The notes under the pieces: generated by a model
What the model was told of the DNA's origin: nothing
Databases searched by the model: none
The model's input: only the letters and a program-made list of their open reading frames with translations
DNA from: Flavobacteriaceae bacterium R38
GTDB taxonomy: Bacteria; Bacteroidota; Bacteroidia; Flavobacteriales; Flavobacteriaceae
DNA: 64,000 nucleotides
Direction: 5' to 3'
Assembly: GCA_009901575.1 (NCBI GenBank)
Contig: WXYP01000005.1
Location: 124,001-188,000 of the forward strand
Shown here: piece after piece, positions 19,160 to 29,002 of the stretch
How the letters are laid out: each line of letters starts with the position of its first letter
How positions within the stretch are numbered: the stretch's first letter is position 1
Position numbers and translations under genes: made by a program

Positions 19160-21946
19160 TTATGCTTCTTTATCTTTTCTTCGTATTGTGTTATCTTTTG
19201 TTTTATCAAAAACGTATTCAATGACTTGCTGATGACGTCTTTTTGATCTTACCGAACTTCCTGCAGCAGGAGACGCATAAAAACGTCTTGACGCTACCCT
19301 CAATTTATGTGCTTCATCAAAATGCATTAACAAATGACTCCATGCCCCCATATTTCTTGGTTCTTCCTGAGCCCATACTATATCATCTGCATTTTTATAT
19401 TTTGAGATGATTTTCTTCATTTCTTCAGATGGCAGCGGGAATAATTGTTCCAATCTAACCAATGCAACATCTTTATCTCTTCCTTTTTCTTCTCTTGCAC
19501 TCAAAAGATCATAATAGAACTTACCGGTACAGAACACCAATGTTTTTACATTTTTTGCAACTACAGTATCATCAATAACTGGCTGGAAAGATCCATTCAC
19601 CAATTCATCTACAGATGAAACTGCTTTAGGATGTCTCAATAAACTTTTTGGCGTAAAAACAATTAAAGGTTTTCTGAAATTACTCTTCATCTGTCTTCTT
19701 AACAAATGGAACATGTTTGCAGGTGTACTACAATCTGCTACATACATATTATCTTTTGCACAAAGTTGTAAATATCTTTCCATTCTTGCAGATGAATGTT
19801 CTGCTCCCTGAGCTTCGTACCCGTGAGGCAACAAAATCACTAACCCGTTTTGCAGTTTCCATTTATCTTCTGCAGCAGATATATACTGATCTATCATGAT
19901 TTGTGCTCCATTGCTAAAATCACCAAACTGAGCCTCCCAGATCGTTAGCGTATTCGGACTTGCCATGGCGTAACCATAATCAAATCCTACAACTCCGTAT
20001 TCTGACAATAGTGAATTGTAGATATGAAACTTCCCTTGCTCATCATTTAGCTCATTAAGCAATAAAACTTCTTCTTCACTCTCTTCTACTTTTAAAACTG
20101 CATGCCTGTGAGAAAAAGTACCACGTTCTACATCCTGACCACTGATACGAACATCAAATCCTTCGCTCAGTAGAGTTCCATAAGCAAGCAATTCTCCCAT
20201 TGCCCAATCGAGCTTATCATTTTCAAAAAATGCTTTACGATCTCTAATCAGTTTTTCTATCTTACGAAGAAATTTTTTCCCTTCAGGCAATTCAGTAAGC
20301 ACTCCTGCTATTTTTGTCAACTCTTTTTTATCAAAAGTTGTATCGACAGGTGATAACATTTTGTCTTCCTGAACAGAAACAAAACCTTTCCATTCATCTT
20401 GCATAAACGGAGTAATTATAGTTTTATCTTCTTTTCGGGAATCTTCTAATTCTTCTTCCAGAGACGATTTATAATCAGTTTCCAGTTTTTTCACATAAGA
20501 ATCATCTATAACACCTTCTGCTTTTAATTTTTCAGCATAGATATCTCGCGGATTTTTATGTTTAGCAATTGCCTTATATAATTTTGGTTGCGTAAACCTA
20601 GGCTCATCTCCTTCATTATGCCCGTATTTACGATATCCTAATAAATCTATAAAAACATCTCTTTTAAAAGTCATTCTGAAATCCAGAGCAAATAATGAAG
20701 CGTGTACTACTGCTTCAGCATCATCTGCATTTACATGTAAAACCGGAGATAGTGTCACTTTACCTACATCTGTACAATAGGTAGAAGAACGTGCATCTAA
20801 ATAATTTGTAGTAAATCCGATTTGGTTATTCACTACTATATGAATGGTTCCATTAGTTCGATACCCGTCTAACTGGGCCATTTGGATAACTTCATAAACA
20901 ATTCCTTGCCCGGCTATAGCCGCATCTCCATGTACTACAATTGGCAGCACCTGAGAAAAATCATCCGGATAACATCTATCCTGTTTTGCTCTTGTTATTC
21001 CTTCAACAACAGATCCTACTGTTTCCAGGTGTGAAGGATTGGGAGCAATATTCATATTAATTTTTTTACCTCCATCGGTTACACGATCACTCGTCCAACC
21101 CAGGTGATATTTCACATCTCCGTCAAAAATATCTTCTTCATAATCTTTTCCATCGAACTCGCTAAAAATATCTTTAGCAGATTTTCCAAAAATATTAGTC
21201 AGTACATTCAAACGCCCTCTGTGTGCCATTCCCATAACAAACTCTTTCACTCCCATGTCTGCAGCTTTTTCTATGACAGCATCAATGGCAGGAATTAATG
21301 ATTCTCCTCCTTCCAGAGAAAAGCGTTTTTGGCCTACATATTTAGTATGTAAAAAGTTTTCAAAAGAAACAGCTTCATTAAGCTTACGTAAGATGTGTTT
21401 CTTTTTATCTGGTGTAAAATTTGAATGATTATCGTTTATATTTAATTTGTTCTGAATCCATTTGATTTCTTCAGGCTTACGGATGTACATATATTCCACC
21501 CCTATAGCATCACAATAGATATTTTCAAGATGCTTTATTATTTCTCGTAAAGAAGCAACTCCAATTCCAAGGATCTCTCCTGCACTAAATCTTGTATCAA
21601 GATCTGATTCTGAAAGGTCAAAATTCTCCAAGGCTAATGTTGGTGTATACTTTCTTCGATCTCTAACCGGATTTGTTTTTGTAAACAGGTGACCTCTATT
21701 TCTATATTCATCTATTAATTTAACAACCTGGAATTCTTTTTGAAGATTATCAGGGACTTCTATCTCAGTTCCTGTTGTTATTGCTTCTCCGTTTAAAGAA
21801 ACCGTACCGTTCTCCATTCCAAAATCGAAGCCCTGAAAAAAAGCTCTCCAGCTTGGTTCCACACTATCAGGGTTCTCAATATATTGGTCGTATAAATCAG
21901 CAAAAAAAGCTGTGTGCGCAGCATTTAAAAAGGAATACCTATCCAT
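19160..21946 (-). CDS. sucA: 2-oxoglutarate dehydrogenase E1
   Basis: Thiamine-diphosphate-dependent decarboxylase of the TCA cycle. 928 residues, the normal length. The N-terminal tail that binds E2 (DRYSFLNAAHTAFFADLYDQ) is present. The substrate and cofactor motifs GMAHRGRLNVL and HGDAAIAGQG are intact, as is the transketolase-like centre near EAQFGDFSNGAQ. Operon order sucA-sucB. Confidence 0.97.
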   Translation of the reverse strand: MDRYSFLNAAHTAFFADLYDQYIENPDSVEPSWRAFFQGFDFGMENGTVSLNGEAITTGTEIEVPDNLQKEFQVVKLIDEYRNRGHLFTKTNPVRDRRKYTPTLALENFDLSESDLDTRFSAGEILGIGVASLREIIKHLENIYCDAIGVEYMYIRKPEEIKWIQNKLNINDNHSNFTPDKKKHILRKLNEAVSFENFLHTKYVGQKRFSLEGGESLIPAIDAVIEKAADMGVKEFVMGMAHRGRLNVLTNIFGKSAKDIFSEFDGKDYEEDIFDGDVKYHLGWTSDRVTDGGKKINMNIAPNPSHLETVGSVVEGITRAKQDRCYPDDFSQVLPIVVHGDAAIAGQGIVYEVIQMAQLDGYRTNGTIHIVVNNQIGFTTNYLDARSSTYCTDVGKVTLSPVLHVNADDAEAVVHASLFALDFRMTFKRDVFIDLLGYRKYGHNEGDEPRFTQPKLYKAIAKHKNPRDIYAEKLKAEGVIDDSYVKKLETDYKSSLEEELEDSRKEDKTIITPFMQDEWKGFVSVQEDKMLSPVDTTFDKKELTKIAGVLTELPEGKKFLRKIEKLIRDRKAFFENDKLDWAMGELLAYGTLLSEGFDVRISGQDVERGTFSHRHAVLKVEESEEEVLLLNELNDEQGKFHIYNSLLSEYGVVGFDYGYAMASPNTLTIWEAQFGDFSNGAQIMIDQYISAAEDKWKLQNGLVILLPHGYEAQGAEHSSARMERYLQLCAKDNMYVADCSTPANMFHLLRRQMKSNFRKPLIVFTPKSLLRHPKAVSSVDELVNGSFQPVIDDTVVAKNVKTLVFCTGKFYYDLLSAREEKGRDKDVALVRLEQLFPLPSEEMKKIISKYKNADDIVWAQEEPRNMGAWSHLLMHFDEAHKLRVASRRFYASPAAGSSVRSKRRHQQVIEYVFDKTKDNTIRRKDKEA

Positions 21947-22118
21947 GTTTTCTTTCCTAAAGAGTCTTTATAAATGATTGGGTCAAAAATACAATAATTA
22001 ACAAAATAAACTTTAACGTTTGTCGTAATTAATTAGAATTATTAACAAGGAATATGTTTTAAAAACAAGAATTAAATTATTTGTTTTCAGAGACACTCTA
22101 TGTTTTTGATGCTGGCAG

Positions 22119-22469
22119 CTATTGGTATTGATTTCTATACCATACTTTCTGCCATTCACGTTTCAGGATGAGAAAACAAATTTGTCCGGACAGTGTAGCA
22201 ATGTCATCTCCTTTTAGTTTTTTCACTTCTTTTTCCGGGACATCAATGATATAAAGCAAATTCAGGTAATCTGTAAATTTTTCCTGAATTAACCAATATA
22301 CAGTTGCTTCCAGTTCTTTTTTTAACGCAATAGGGGTTATTTCAGGAACAAGATCCAGCTGTACATTGGCATAGTTAAAGTCTTTGTTTAGCTGATTTAT
22401 CAAATTCTGATAAAGCTTCAACTTCTCGGCTTCTTCTAATAAAGAAATTATATTCAATTCTGATTCCAT
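22119..22469 (-). CDS. Uncharacterised 116-residue protein
   Basis: Not recognised. Mostly helical by composition, with an N-terminal Leu/Glu-rich helix (LLEEAEKLKLYQNLINQL) and a C-terminal basic/aromatic end (KREWQKVWYRNQYQ). No signal peptide. Codes on the same strand as its neighbours, 36 bp before the amidohydrolase gene. Confidence 0.6.
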   Translation of the reverse strand: MESELNIISLLEEAEKLKLYQNLINQLNKDFNYANVQLDLVPEITPIALKKELEATVYWLIQEKFTDYLNLLYIIDVPEKEVKKLKGDDIATLSGQICFLILKREWQKVWYRNQYQ

Positions 22470-22505
22470 CTGTTTTTCTTAAAATCAGAAAATACAAACG
22501 ATGTT

Positions 22506-23783
22506 TTATTCGTTTTTATAAACTTTTCCATTCTTCATTACAAAAACCACATTTTCCAGGGTTTTCACATTTTTTGTAGGATCATCGTTAACAGCAACTA
22601 TATCTGCAAAGAACCCTTCTTTTAATTGCCCGAGTTCATCTGCACTACTTAACAATTCTGCATTTGTTACAGTTGCAGATTGAATGGCTTCTATAGCCGG
22701 CATACCTGCTTCTACCATATATCCAAATTCTCTTCCATTGATACCATGAGGAAAAACACCCGCATCTGTACCAAAAGCAATAGGCACTCCTTTTTTATAT
22801 GCCCTTGCAAAAGTTCCTTGCAATTGCGGACCAACTTCTAATGCTTTAGGCACGATAATATCCGGGTAGAATCCGTCTATCTTAGCTTTTTCTGCCACAT
22901 ATTTTCCTGCACTAATCGTAGGTACCATATACGATTTATGCTTTTTCATTAACTCCATGGTTTCATCACTCATAAATGTACCATGTTCAATAGTTTTAAT
23001 TCCGGCCTTAACAGCTCTTTTCATTCCTTCGTCTCCATGCGCATGAGCTGCAGTTAACATTCCGTAATCATTTGCTGTTGAAACTATCGATTGTATTTCT
23101 TCTATTGTAAATTGAGAATTACTTCCGTTTTTAGCAACACTTAAAACCCCACCTGTAGCAGTAATTTTAATTACATCTGCCCCATCTTTATAACGCTGAC
23201 GTACAGCTTTCCTACCATCTTCCGGAGAATTAACAACTCCGTCCTTTGGCCCCGGGTCTCCGAGCAATTCTGCCTTACCTCCATTAGTCGGATCTCCATG
23301 TCCTCCGGTTGAAGAAATAATTTTACCCGCTGTAAAAATACGTGGTCCATCTACTTTACCGGCATCAATAGCTTTTCTAAGCGCTATATTAACACCTGTT
23401 CCTCCTAAATCTCTCACAGTTGTAAAACCAGCCATCAAAGTTCTCTTTGCATATACTGTTGATTGAAAAGCGATATCTGCTTCATTATCTGTGTATTTTG
23501 CAACAAAGCTTCTCGGGTTAGTCTCACTCTCAATGTGAACATGTAAATCAATCAATCCCGGCAAAACAGTTTTGTCTTTTAAATCTACTGTAACATCTTT
23601 TCTTCCTGCTTTTAAAAAGCCGTCTGAAATACTTTTAATTTTATTTCCTGATACTACAATTGTTTTATTCAATAGAACGGTTCCGTTTTTAGTATCAACT
23701 ATTTTACCGCAATGCAGGTAAGTATCCTGTGCTTTTAGTTGAGAAAAAGAAATAACGATTAATAGAAAGAGTATTTTTTTCAT
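22506..23783 (-). CDS. Exported amidohydrolase (imidazolonepropionase-like/prolidase-like)
   Basis: 425 residues with a signal peptide ending near LKAQ. Metal ligands of the amidohydrolase barrel are visible: DLHVHIES, the region around VIKITATGG, AAHAHGDEG, IEHGTFM and FGTDAG. Members hydrolyse cyclic amides or Xaa-Pro dipeptides; the substrate cannot be set from sequence. Probably periplasmic. Confidence 0.87.
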   Translation of the reverse strand: MKKILFLLIVISFSQLKAQDTYLHCGKIVDTKNGTVLLNKTIVVSGNKIKSISDGFLKAGRKDVTVDLKDKTVLPGLIDLHVHIESETNPRSFVAKYTDNEADIAFQSTVYAKRTLMAGFTTVRDLGGTGVNIALRKAIDAGKVDGPRIFTAGKIISSTGGHGDPTNGGKAELLGDPGPKDGVVNSPEDGRKAVRQRYKDGADVIKITATGGVLSVAKNGSNSQFTIEEIQSIVSTANDYGMLTAAHAHGDEGMKRAVKAGIKTIEHGTFMSDETMELMKKHKSYMVPTISAGKYVAEKAKIDGFYPDIIVPKALEVGPQLQGTFARAYKKGVPIAFGTDAGVFPHGINGREFGYMVEAGMPAIEAIQSATVTNAELLSSADELGQLKEGFFADIVAVNDDPTKNVKTLENVVFVMKNGKVYKNE

Positions 23784-23865
23784 TTGCGATTTTTTATTTT
23801 AATGTAAAGTATAAATCCTCATCTCATATAACCATTACAAGATAGATGAAGATGTGTATTCAAAA

Positions 23866-24882
23866 TTAGCTTCTTATTTTTTGTTCCCATTTCCAGGCCG
23901 ATAACATTGCTTCATCTAGGTCAAGTTCTGCTTTCCACCCCAGTTCTTCATTTGCCTTTACAGTATCTGCATATGCACTGATAACATCTCCGGGTCTCCT
24001 ACCGGTTATTTTATAATTTAATTTTTCTCCTGAAACATGTTCAAAACTTTTAATCACTTCTAATACTGAGCTTCCTCTACCTGTCCCCAGGTTAAAAACC
24101 TCGTAACGTTGTTTATTTTTTTTATTCAATAAGCGTTGTAATGCTATCACATGAGCTTTAGCTAAGTCTACTACATGAATATAATCTCTTATACAAGTGC
24201 CATCCGGCGTTGGATAATCGTCTCCAAAAACAGAAAGCTGGTCTCTTAATCCAATTGCAGTTTGTGTAATAAAAGGCACCAGGTTTTGCGGAATACCAAT
24301 CGGTAATTCTCCTATCTCTGCACTTTCATGTGCTCCTACAGGATTAAAGTAGCGTAATGCTATTGCTTGTAATTCTTCATGAGCTTTGCAAGTATCTGAA
24401 ATAATTTCTTCTCCAATTTGTTTCGTATTACCATATGGAGATTCAGCATTTTTCACTGGCGCATTTTCTGTAATAGGCATAGCATCTGCCTGCCCGTATA
24501 CCGTACAAGAAGAACTAAAAATAAAACTTGCTCCTTTCTTCTTAACTAACTCTTTTAACAGATAAACAAGAGAGCTTAGGTTATTTTCATAATACAATAA
24601 TGGATTTTCTACACTCTCCCCTACTGCTTTAGAAGCTGCAAAATGAATTACTCCTTCTATATCATTATGCCGATGAAAAAAATCTTCAACTTTATTTCGT
24701 TCCCGAAGATTTAATTTTTCAAATAATGGTTTTTTTCCGGTGATTGCAGTAATCCCGTCCAGTACTTTTTCTGACGCATTGGAAAGATCATCTATAATAA
24801 CCACATCATATCCTACGTTTTGCAGTTCTACAACCGTATGAGAACCAATAAAGCCTAAACCACCCGTAACAAGTATTTTCAT
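23866..24882 (-). CDS. galE: UDP-glucose 4-epimerase
   Basis: Interconverts UDP-glucose and UDP-galactose. 338 residues. NAD-binding GGLGFIGSHT at the N terminus, catalytic SSSCTVYG and YGNTK (Tyr-x3-Lys). Its start is 4 bp after the stop of the DegT aminotransferase gene, so both are in one operon for surface sugar precursors. Confidence 0.95.
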   Translation of the reverse strand: MKILVTGGLGFIGSHTVVELQNVGYDVVIIDDLSNASEKVLDGITAITGKKPLFEKLNLRERNKVEDFFHRHNDIEGVIHFAASKAVGESVENPLLYYENNLSSLVYLLKELVKKKGASFIFSSSCTVYGQADAMPITENAPVKNAESPYGNTKQIGEEIISDTCKAHEELQAIALRYFNPVGAHESAEIGELPIGIPQNLVPFITQTAIGLRDQLSVFGDDYPTPDGTCIRDYIHVVDLAKAHVIALQRLLNKKNKQRYEVFNLGTGRGSSVLEVIKSFEHVSGEKLNYKITGRRPGDVISAYADTVKANEELGWKAELDLDEAMLSAWKWEQKIRS

Positions 24883-24886
24883 TTTT

Positions 24887-26041
24887 TTATCGATTTACAA
24901 ACTCTATAACCTTAGAAGTAATAAAATTGATTTGTTCATCATCTAATTCTGTATGCATAGGTAATGAAATCACCTCTTTAACCAATTGATTGGTTACTTT
25001 AAAATCTGCTTCATTATAACGTTCATCTACATATGCCTTTTGTCGATGTAACGGAATCGGATAATACACACCACACGGAATTCCATTTTCATTTAAAAAC
25101 TTCACTAAAGCATCCCTGTCTGTATCCAAAACTCTTAGTGTATACTGATGAAATACATGACAAGTACATTTTTCACAAACCGACGTGCATGTTTTTGCTA
25201 TTTGCGGTACTATAATAGTGTCAATATTTTCAAAAGCTTTTGTGTATTTTTCTGCTGCTTCCCTTCTTTTTTTGTTATAAGTATCCAGCAAAGGAAGTTT
25301 TGCCCTTAAAACTGTCGCCTGAATAGAATCTAATCTTGAATTCACACCAACTACATCGTGATGATAACGTTGATACATTCCGTGGTTTACAACTCCTCTT
25401 ATCGTATGCGCCAAGTCATCATCATTTGTAAAAATGGCTCCTCCGTCTCCATAACACCCTAAATTCTTAGAAGGGAAAAATGAGGTAGAAGCTACATGTC
25501 CTATCGCTCCCGTTTTCATACTTGTACCATCTACAGATGTATAAGTCCCCCCTATTGCCTGAGCATTATCTTCTATCACATATAAATTATGTTCTGCTGC
25601 TATTTCCATAATTGCATCCATATTGGCACTTTGGCCAAATAAGTGTACAGGAACTATTGCTTTTGTTTTGGGTGTAATAGCTTTTCTAACAGCTTCAGGG
25701 TCTATATTAAAAGTGTCTTTTTCTACATCTACAAGAACCGGAGTTAATTGAAGCAATGCTATGACTTCAACCGTAGCAGCAAAAGTAAAATCAGCTGTAA
25801 TTACCTCATCTCCAGGTTTCAATCCCAATCCCATCATTGCTATTTGCAAGGCATCTGTACCATTTGCACATGGGATCACGTGCTTAACATCTAAATATTC
25901 TTCCAGTTCTTTTTGAAAAGCATGAACTTCCGGGCCATTTATAAATGCTGCAGATTTAATTACTTCACTTATTGATGAATCCACACGTTCTTTTATAGAT
26001 TCGTATTGACCTTGAAGGTCTACCATTTGTATCTTTCTCAT
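24887..26041 (-). CDS. DegT/DnrJ/EryC1-family PLP aminotransferase
   Basis: 384 residues. The PLP Lys lies in STSFFPSKNLGCYGDGG; PCANGTDALQIAMMGLGLKPG is the cofactor-binding start. The family makes amino sugars for O-antigen and exopolysaccharide. Before the conserved HVFHQYTLRV block is a short Cys-rich insertion (TCTSVCEKCTC), which could bind a metal. Upstream partner of galE. Confidence 0.9.
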   Translation of the reverse strand: MRKIQMVDLQGQYESIKERVDSSISEVIKSAAFINGPEVHAFQKELEEYLDVKHVIPCANGTDALQIAMMGLGLKPGDEVITADFTFAATVEVIALLQLTPVLVDVEKDTFNIDPEAVRKAITPKTKAIVPVHLFGQSANMDAIMEIAAEHNLYVIEDNAQAIGGTYTSVDGTSMKTGAIGHVASTSFFPSKNLGCYGDGGAIFTNDDDLAHTIRGVVNHGMYQRYHHDVVGVNSRLDSIQATVLRAKLPLLDTYNKKRREAAEKYTKAFENIDTIIVPQIAKTCTSVCEKCTCHVFHQYTLRVLDTDRDALVKFLNENGIPCGVYYPIPLHRQKAYVDERYNEADFKVTNQLVKEVISLPMHTELDDEQINFITSKVIEFVNR

Positions 26042-26146
26042 GTAATACTATATGCGTTATAATTAAACAATATTACGAAATAAAGCAACGATACCCAATG
26101 AATTTTCAGCAAAGAATGTATTTTAGCAGGAAACTAATTTCACTAA

Positions 26147-27403
26147 GTGATTTACATCTATAATATCTTAATTACCATCGTTAGTTTTTTTTTAAAACTG
26201 GCTTCATTTTTTAATAAAAAGCTTTCCCTTTTTGTTAAGGGAAGGAGAGTTGTGTTTAAAACCTTAAAAGATAATATTCACTCCAATGATCATGTTATAT
26301 GGTTCCATGCTGCGTCTTTAGGAGAATTTGAACAAGGGCTTCCGGTTATAGAGCATGTAAAAGTTAAATATCCTGAATATAAAATATTAGTCACTTTTTT
26401 CTCTCCTTCTGGTTATGAAGTAAAAAAGAACCATCCCGTTGCAGATATCATTACTTATTTGCCTATGGATGCCAGGAGTAATGTTAGAAAATTTCTGAAT
26501 ATTGTAAATCCCAAACTAGCCATATTTATTAAATATGAATTCTGGCCTAACTATTTGAATCAGCTTAAGAAAAGAAAAATAAATACACTCATCATATCGG
26601 CAATATTTAAAAAGAAACAAGCTTTTTTTAAACCTTATGGTGGCTTTATGAGGTCTTCTTTAAAAACATTCAACCATTTTTTTGTGCAAGATGATGTTTC
26701 TAAAGAATTACTAAAGTCTATCAATTTTGACAATGTAAGTGTATCTGGAGACACACGTTTTGACAGGGTTAATGAGATTCTAAAAAACGATAACTCCCTC
26801 CCTTTTATAAAAGAGTTTAAACAAGATAAGTTGTGTATTGTTTTAGGAAGCACCTGGAAAGAGGATGAAAATTTACTTATTGAATTCATCAACAATTCCA
26901 AACACAAGGATGTAAAATATATTATTGCTCCACATAATATTAAACCAACACAGATACAACAGCTAAAAACTTCAATTTCAAAAAAAACAGTATTATACTC
27001 AAAGAGGGAAGGTAAGAGTTTAGCTGAATACGATATTTTTATTCTTGATACTATTGGTATTCTCACCAAAGTGTACAACTATGCAGATATCGCTTATGTT
27101 GGTGGAGGAATGGGAACTACAGGGCTTCACAACACATTAGAACCTGCTGTATTTGGCATTCCTGTAATTATTGGGAAAAATTATAATACTTTTAAAGAAG
27201 CTGTTGATCTTGTTAGTATTGGAGGTATTATTTCCATTAATAATCAGGAATCTTTTGATCTAACATTTAATCATTTTATTAATGATAGTACTTATCGTAA
27301 AGAAACCGGAAGAATAGCAGGAGATTATGTCTCTAAAAACAGAGGAGCCAGCGAAGAAATACTAAATCATATTACATTATTATTAGCAACAAATCCTTCT
27401 TAA
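26147..27403 (+). CDS. waaA: 3-deoxy-D-manno-octulosonic acid (Kdo) transferase
   Basis: Adds Kdo to lipid A precursor at the inner membrane. 418 residues, GT30 family. N-terminal membrane anchor, then WFHAASLGEFEQGLPVI, DTRFDRV and the C-terminal YVGGGMGTTGLHNTLEPAV block. A GTG start at 26147 follows an in-frame stop by no bases, so it cannot be longer and matches the family N terminus. Confidence 0.93.
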   Translation: MIYIYNILITIVSFFLKLASFFNKKLSLFVKGRRVVFKTLKDNIHSNDHVIWFHAASLGEFEQGLPVIEHVKVKYPEYKILVTFFSPSGYEVKKNHPVADIITYLPMDARSNVRKFLNIVNPKLAIFIKYEFWPNYLNQLKKRKINTLIISAIFKKKQAFFKPYGGFMRSSLKTFNHFFVQDDVSKELLKSINFDNVSVSGDTRFDRVNEILKNDNSLPFIKEFKQDKLCIVLGSTWKEDENLLIEFINNSKHKDVKYIIAPHNIKPTQIQQLKTSISKKTVLYSKREGKSLAEYDIFILDTIGILTKVYNYADIAYVGGGMGTTGLHNTLEPAVFGIPVIIGKNYNTFKEAVDLVSIGGIISINNQESFDLTFNHFINDSTYRKETGRIAGDYVSKNRGASEEILNHITLLLATNPS

Positions 27404-27450
27404 AGAATCTCTTTAAATTCTTGCACGAATTACAAATCATTTAATGAGCA

Positions 27451-28053
27451 TCAACCATTAAATAATTTATTCTTCTTGATTACTTCTCCCCTGTTAATCT
27501 TGCGGACTAAAAATATGGAAGGAATGTCTGTAGCCCATTTTTTCAGGCTTAAAATGATCATTATAATTTCGATTCTTGATACAACACCCAGAATTATACA
27601 TATTAAAAAGAGAAGGTTGCTATTTGAATTCAAAACTAAATCAATTAAAAATATTAGCAATGTAATGGTCCAGAACTTAGCTAAAATAGAATGTGTAGCG
27701 ATTGTTCTTTTGAATTTCAGATAACTGATAATATACGCTAAGACCTCTAATGCAACAATTATTAAAATTGGCAAATAGTTTTCTTTTATAAAGATGCTGT
27801 TTAAGTAAAAAACCGATGCTATTACCACTATCCAAAAAAACTGATCTACGTTAGAGTCCCAAATCCTTAATTTCTCTGAAGACACTTCTAGTTTTCTGGC
27901 AATAATTCCATCAAATATATCAGTAAGTAAACCGACAATCATTAAGACAACAATTAAAACCCGAAAGTTTTCAACTTTTAAATACGCAATACTTCCAATC
28001 AGTAAAGCGATAACAATTCTACTATAAATTAATAAAAACGGGAGGTTTTTCAT
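27451..28053 (-). CDS. CDP-alcohol phosphatidyltransferase family protein
   Basis: 200 residues with about six membrane helices. The family motif D-x2-D-G-x2-A-R-x8-G-x3-D-x3-D is partly readable: DIFDGIIARKLEVSSEKLRIWDSNVDQF. One acidic position is changed (LRIWDSNVD where G-x3-D-x3-D is usual), so catalysis needs checking. Likely phospholipid headgroup synthesis. Confidence 0.75.
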   Translation of the reverse strand: MKNLPFLLIYSRIVIALLIGSIAYLKVENFRVLIVVLMIVGLLTDIFDGIIARKLEVSSEKLRIWDSNVDQFFWIVVIASVFYLNSIFIKENYLPILIIVALEVLAYIISYLKFKRTIATHSILAKFWTITLLIFLIDLVLNSNSNLLFLICIILGVVSRIEIIMIILSLKKWATDIPSIFLVRKINRGEVIKKNKLFNG

Positions 28054-28177
28054 CTATACACTTATCATTACAGTTTTTACAATTGCTGTCTTTTTAATTG
28101 ACAGAGAATACAGATCATCGTAATACATTAGATAAGGCTACCAAATATAATGTTGCAAAAAATAAATTTTGAATGTT

Positions 28178-28197
28178 ATTCCTGTGAAGTCAGGAAT
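28178..28197. repeat. Dispersed hairpin repeat, copy 2 (ATTCCTG/CAGGAAT)
   Basis: 7-bp perfect stem with a 6-nt loop in the gap 28054-28252. Flanks match the repeat at 17529-17548 in the opposite orientation. Confidence 0.55.
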
Positions 28198-28252
28198 CTA
28201 AATAATACAAATTATTCTTAAAAAGCTATAGCAAGATAGTTTCTTTATAGTT

Positions 28253-28930
28253 TTATTCAACCCCTAGTACCTCTATCTCAAAATATAATGTTGCATTTGG
28301 AGGAATTACTCCGCCTGCTCCACGAGCTCCGTAACCCAAATCTGCAGGTATTTTTAAAATAGCTTTGCTGCCTATCCTCAGTTTTGAAACTCCTTCGTCC
28401 CAGCCTTTAATAACTCTTTCTTGTCCTAATGGAAATGAAAAAGGTTCATTTCTATCTACAGAACTATCGAATTTTGTTCCATCTTCAAGATAACCAATGT
28501 AATGAACTCTTACTCTTTTCCCTTTTTCTGGAAATTCACCATCGCTTTCTTTGATTACTTTAATTCCTAATCCTGAATCTGTATATTCATGTCCTAGTTT
28601 ACGGCTTTCTACAGCCCATTCTTTTAAACCTTCCTGTATAAATAAAATGTCTGTAGCCGATATCTTTAATTTTTTATTCTGACTTATACTGATTAAATCT
28701 GCCAGAGTTGCTGAAGCCGATAAAGGAATACTTTTATTTTTTTTCTTTCCCGTTGATAACCGAATCATTTCTTCTCCATCAGTAAATACAGCACAATACC
28801 CTTCAAAATTCTCATTTTGATAACAAAAAGTATTGTCATTTTTATTTTCATTACATGCATCACACTGTGAAAATGCTGATAATGTTATCGCTAAGAAAAA
28901 AAAGAAACTAAAAGCTATTTTTTTATACAT
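28253..28930 (-). CDS. Exported FKBP-type peptidyl-prolyl isomerase
   Basis: 225 residues. Signal peptide (to AFSQ), a small N-terminal domain with several Cys (CDACNENKND), then a FKBP domain: VRVHYIGYLEDGTKFDSS, FSFPLGQERVIKGWDEG, and the terminal GVIPPNATLYFEIEVL. Probably a periplasmic folding helper. Confidence 0.92.
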   Translation of the reverse strand: MYKKIAFSFFFFLAITLSAFSQCDACNENKNDNTFCYQNENFEGYCAVFTDGEEMIRLSTGKKKNKSIPLSASATLADLISISQNKKLKISATDILFIQEGLKEWAVESRKLGHEYTDSGLGIKVIKESDGEFPEKGKRVRVHYIGYLEDGTKFDSSVDRNEPFSFPLGQERVIKGWDEGVSKLRIGSKAILKIPADLGYGARGAGGVIPPNATLYFEIEVLGVE

Positions 28931-29002
28931 CGTTATTTTTTGGCTAATATAATTGCTTTCCTCTAAAGTAAAACGGTGAAATTTGTTAAGCTTTTAACAA
29001 GT

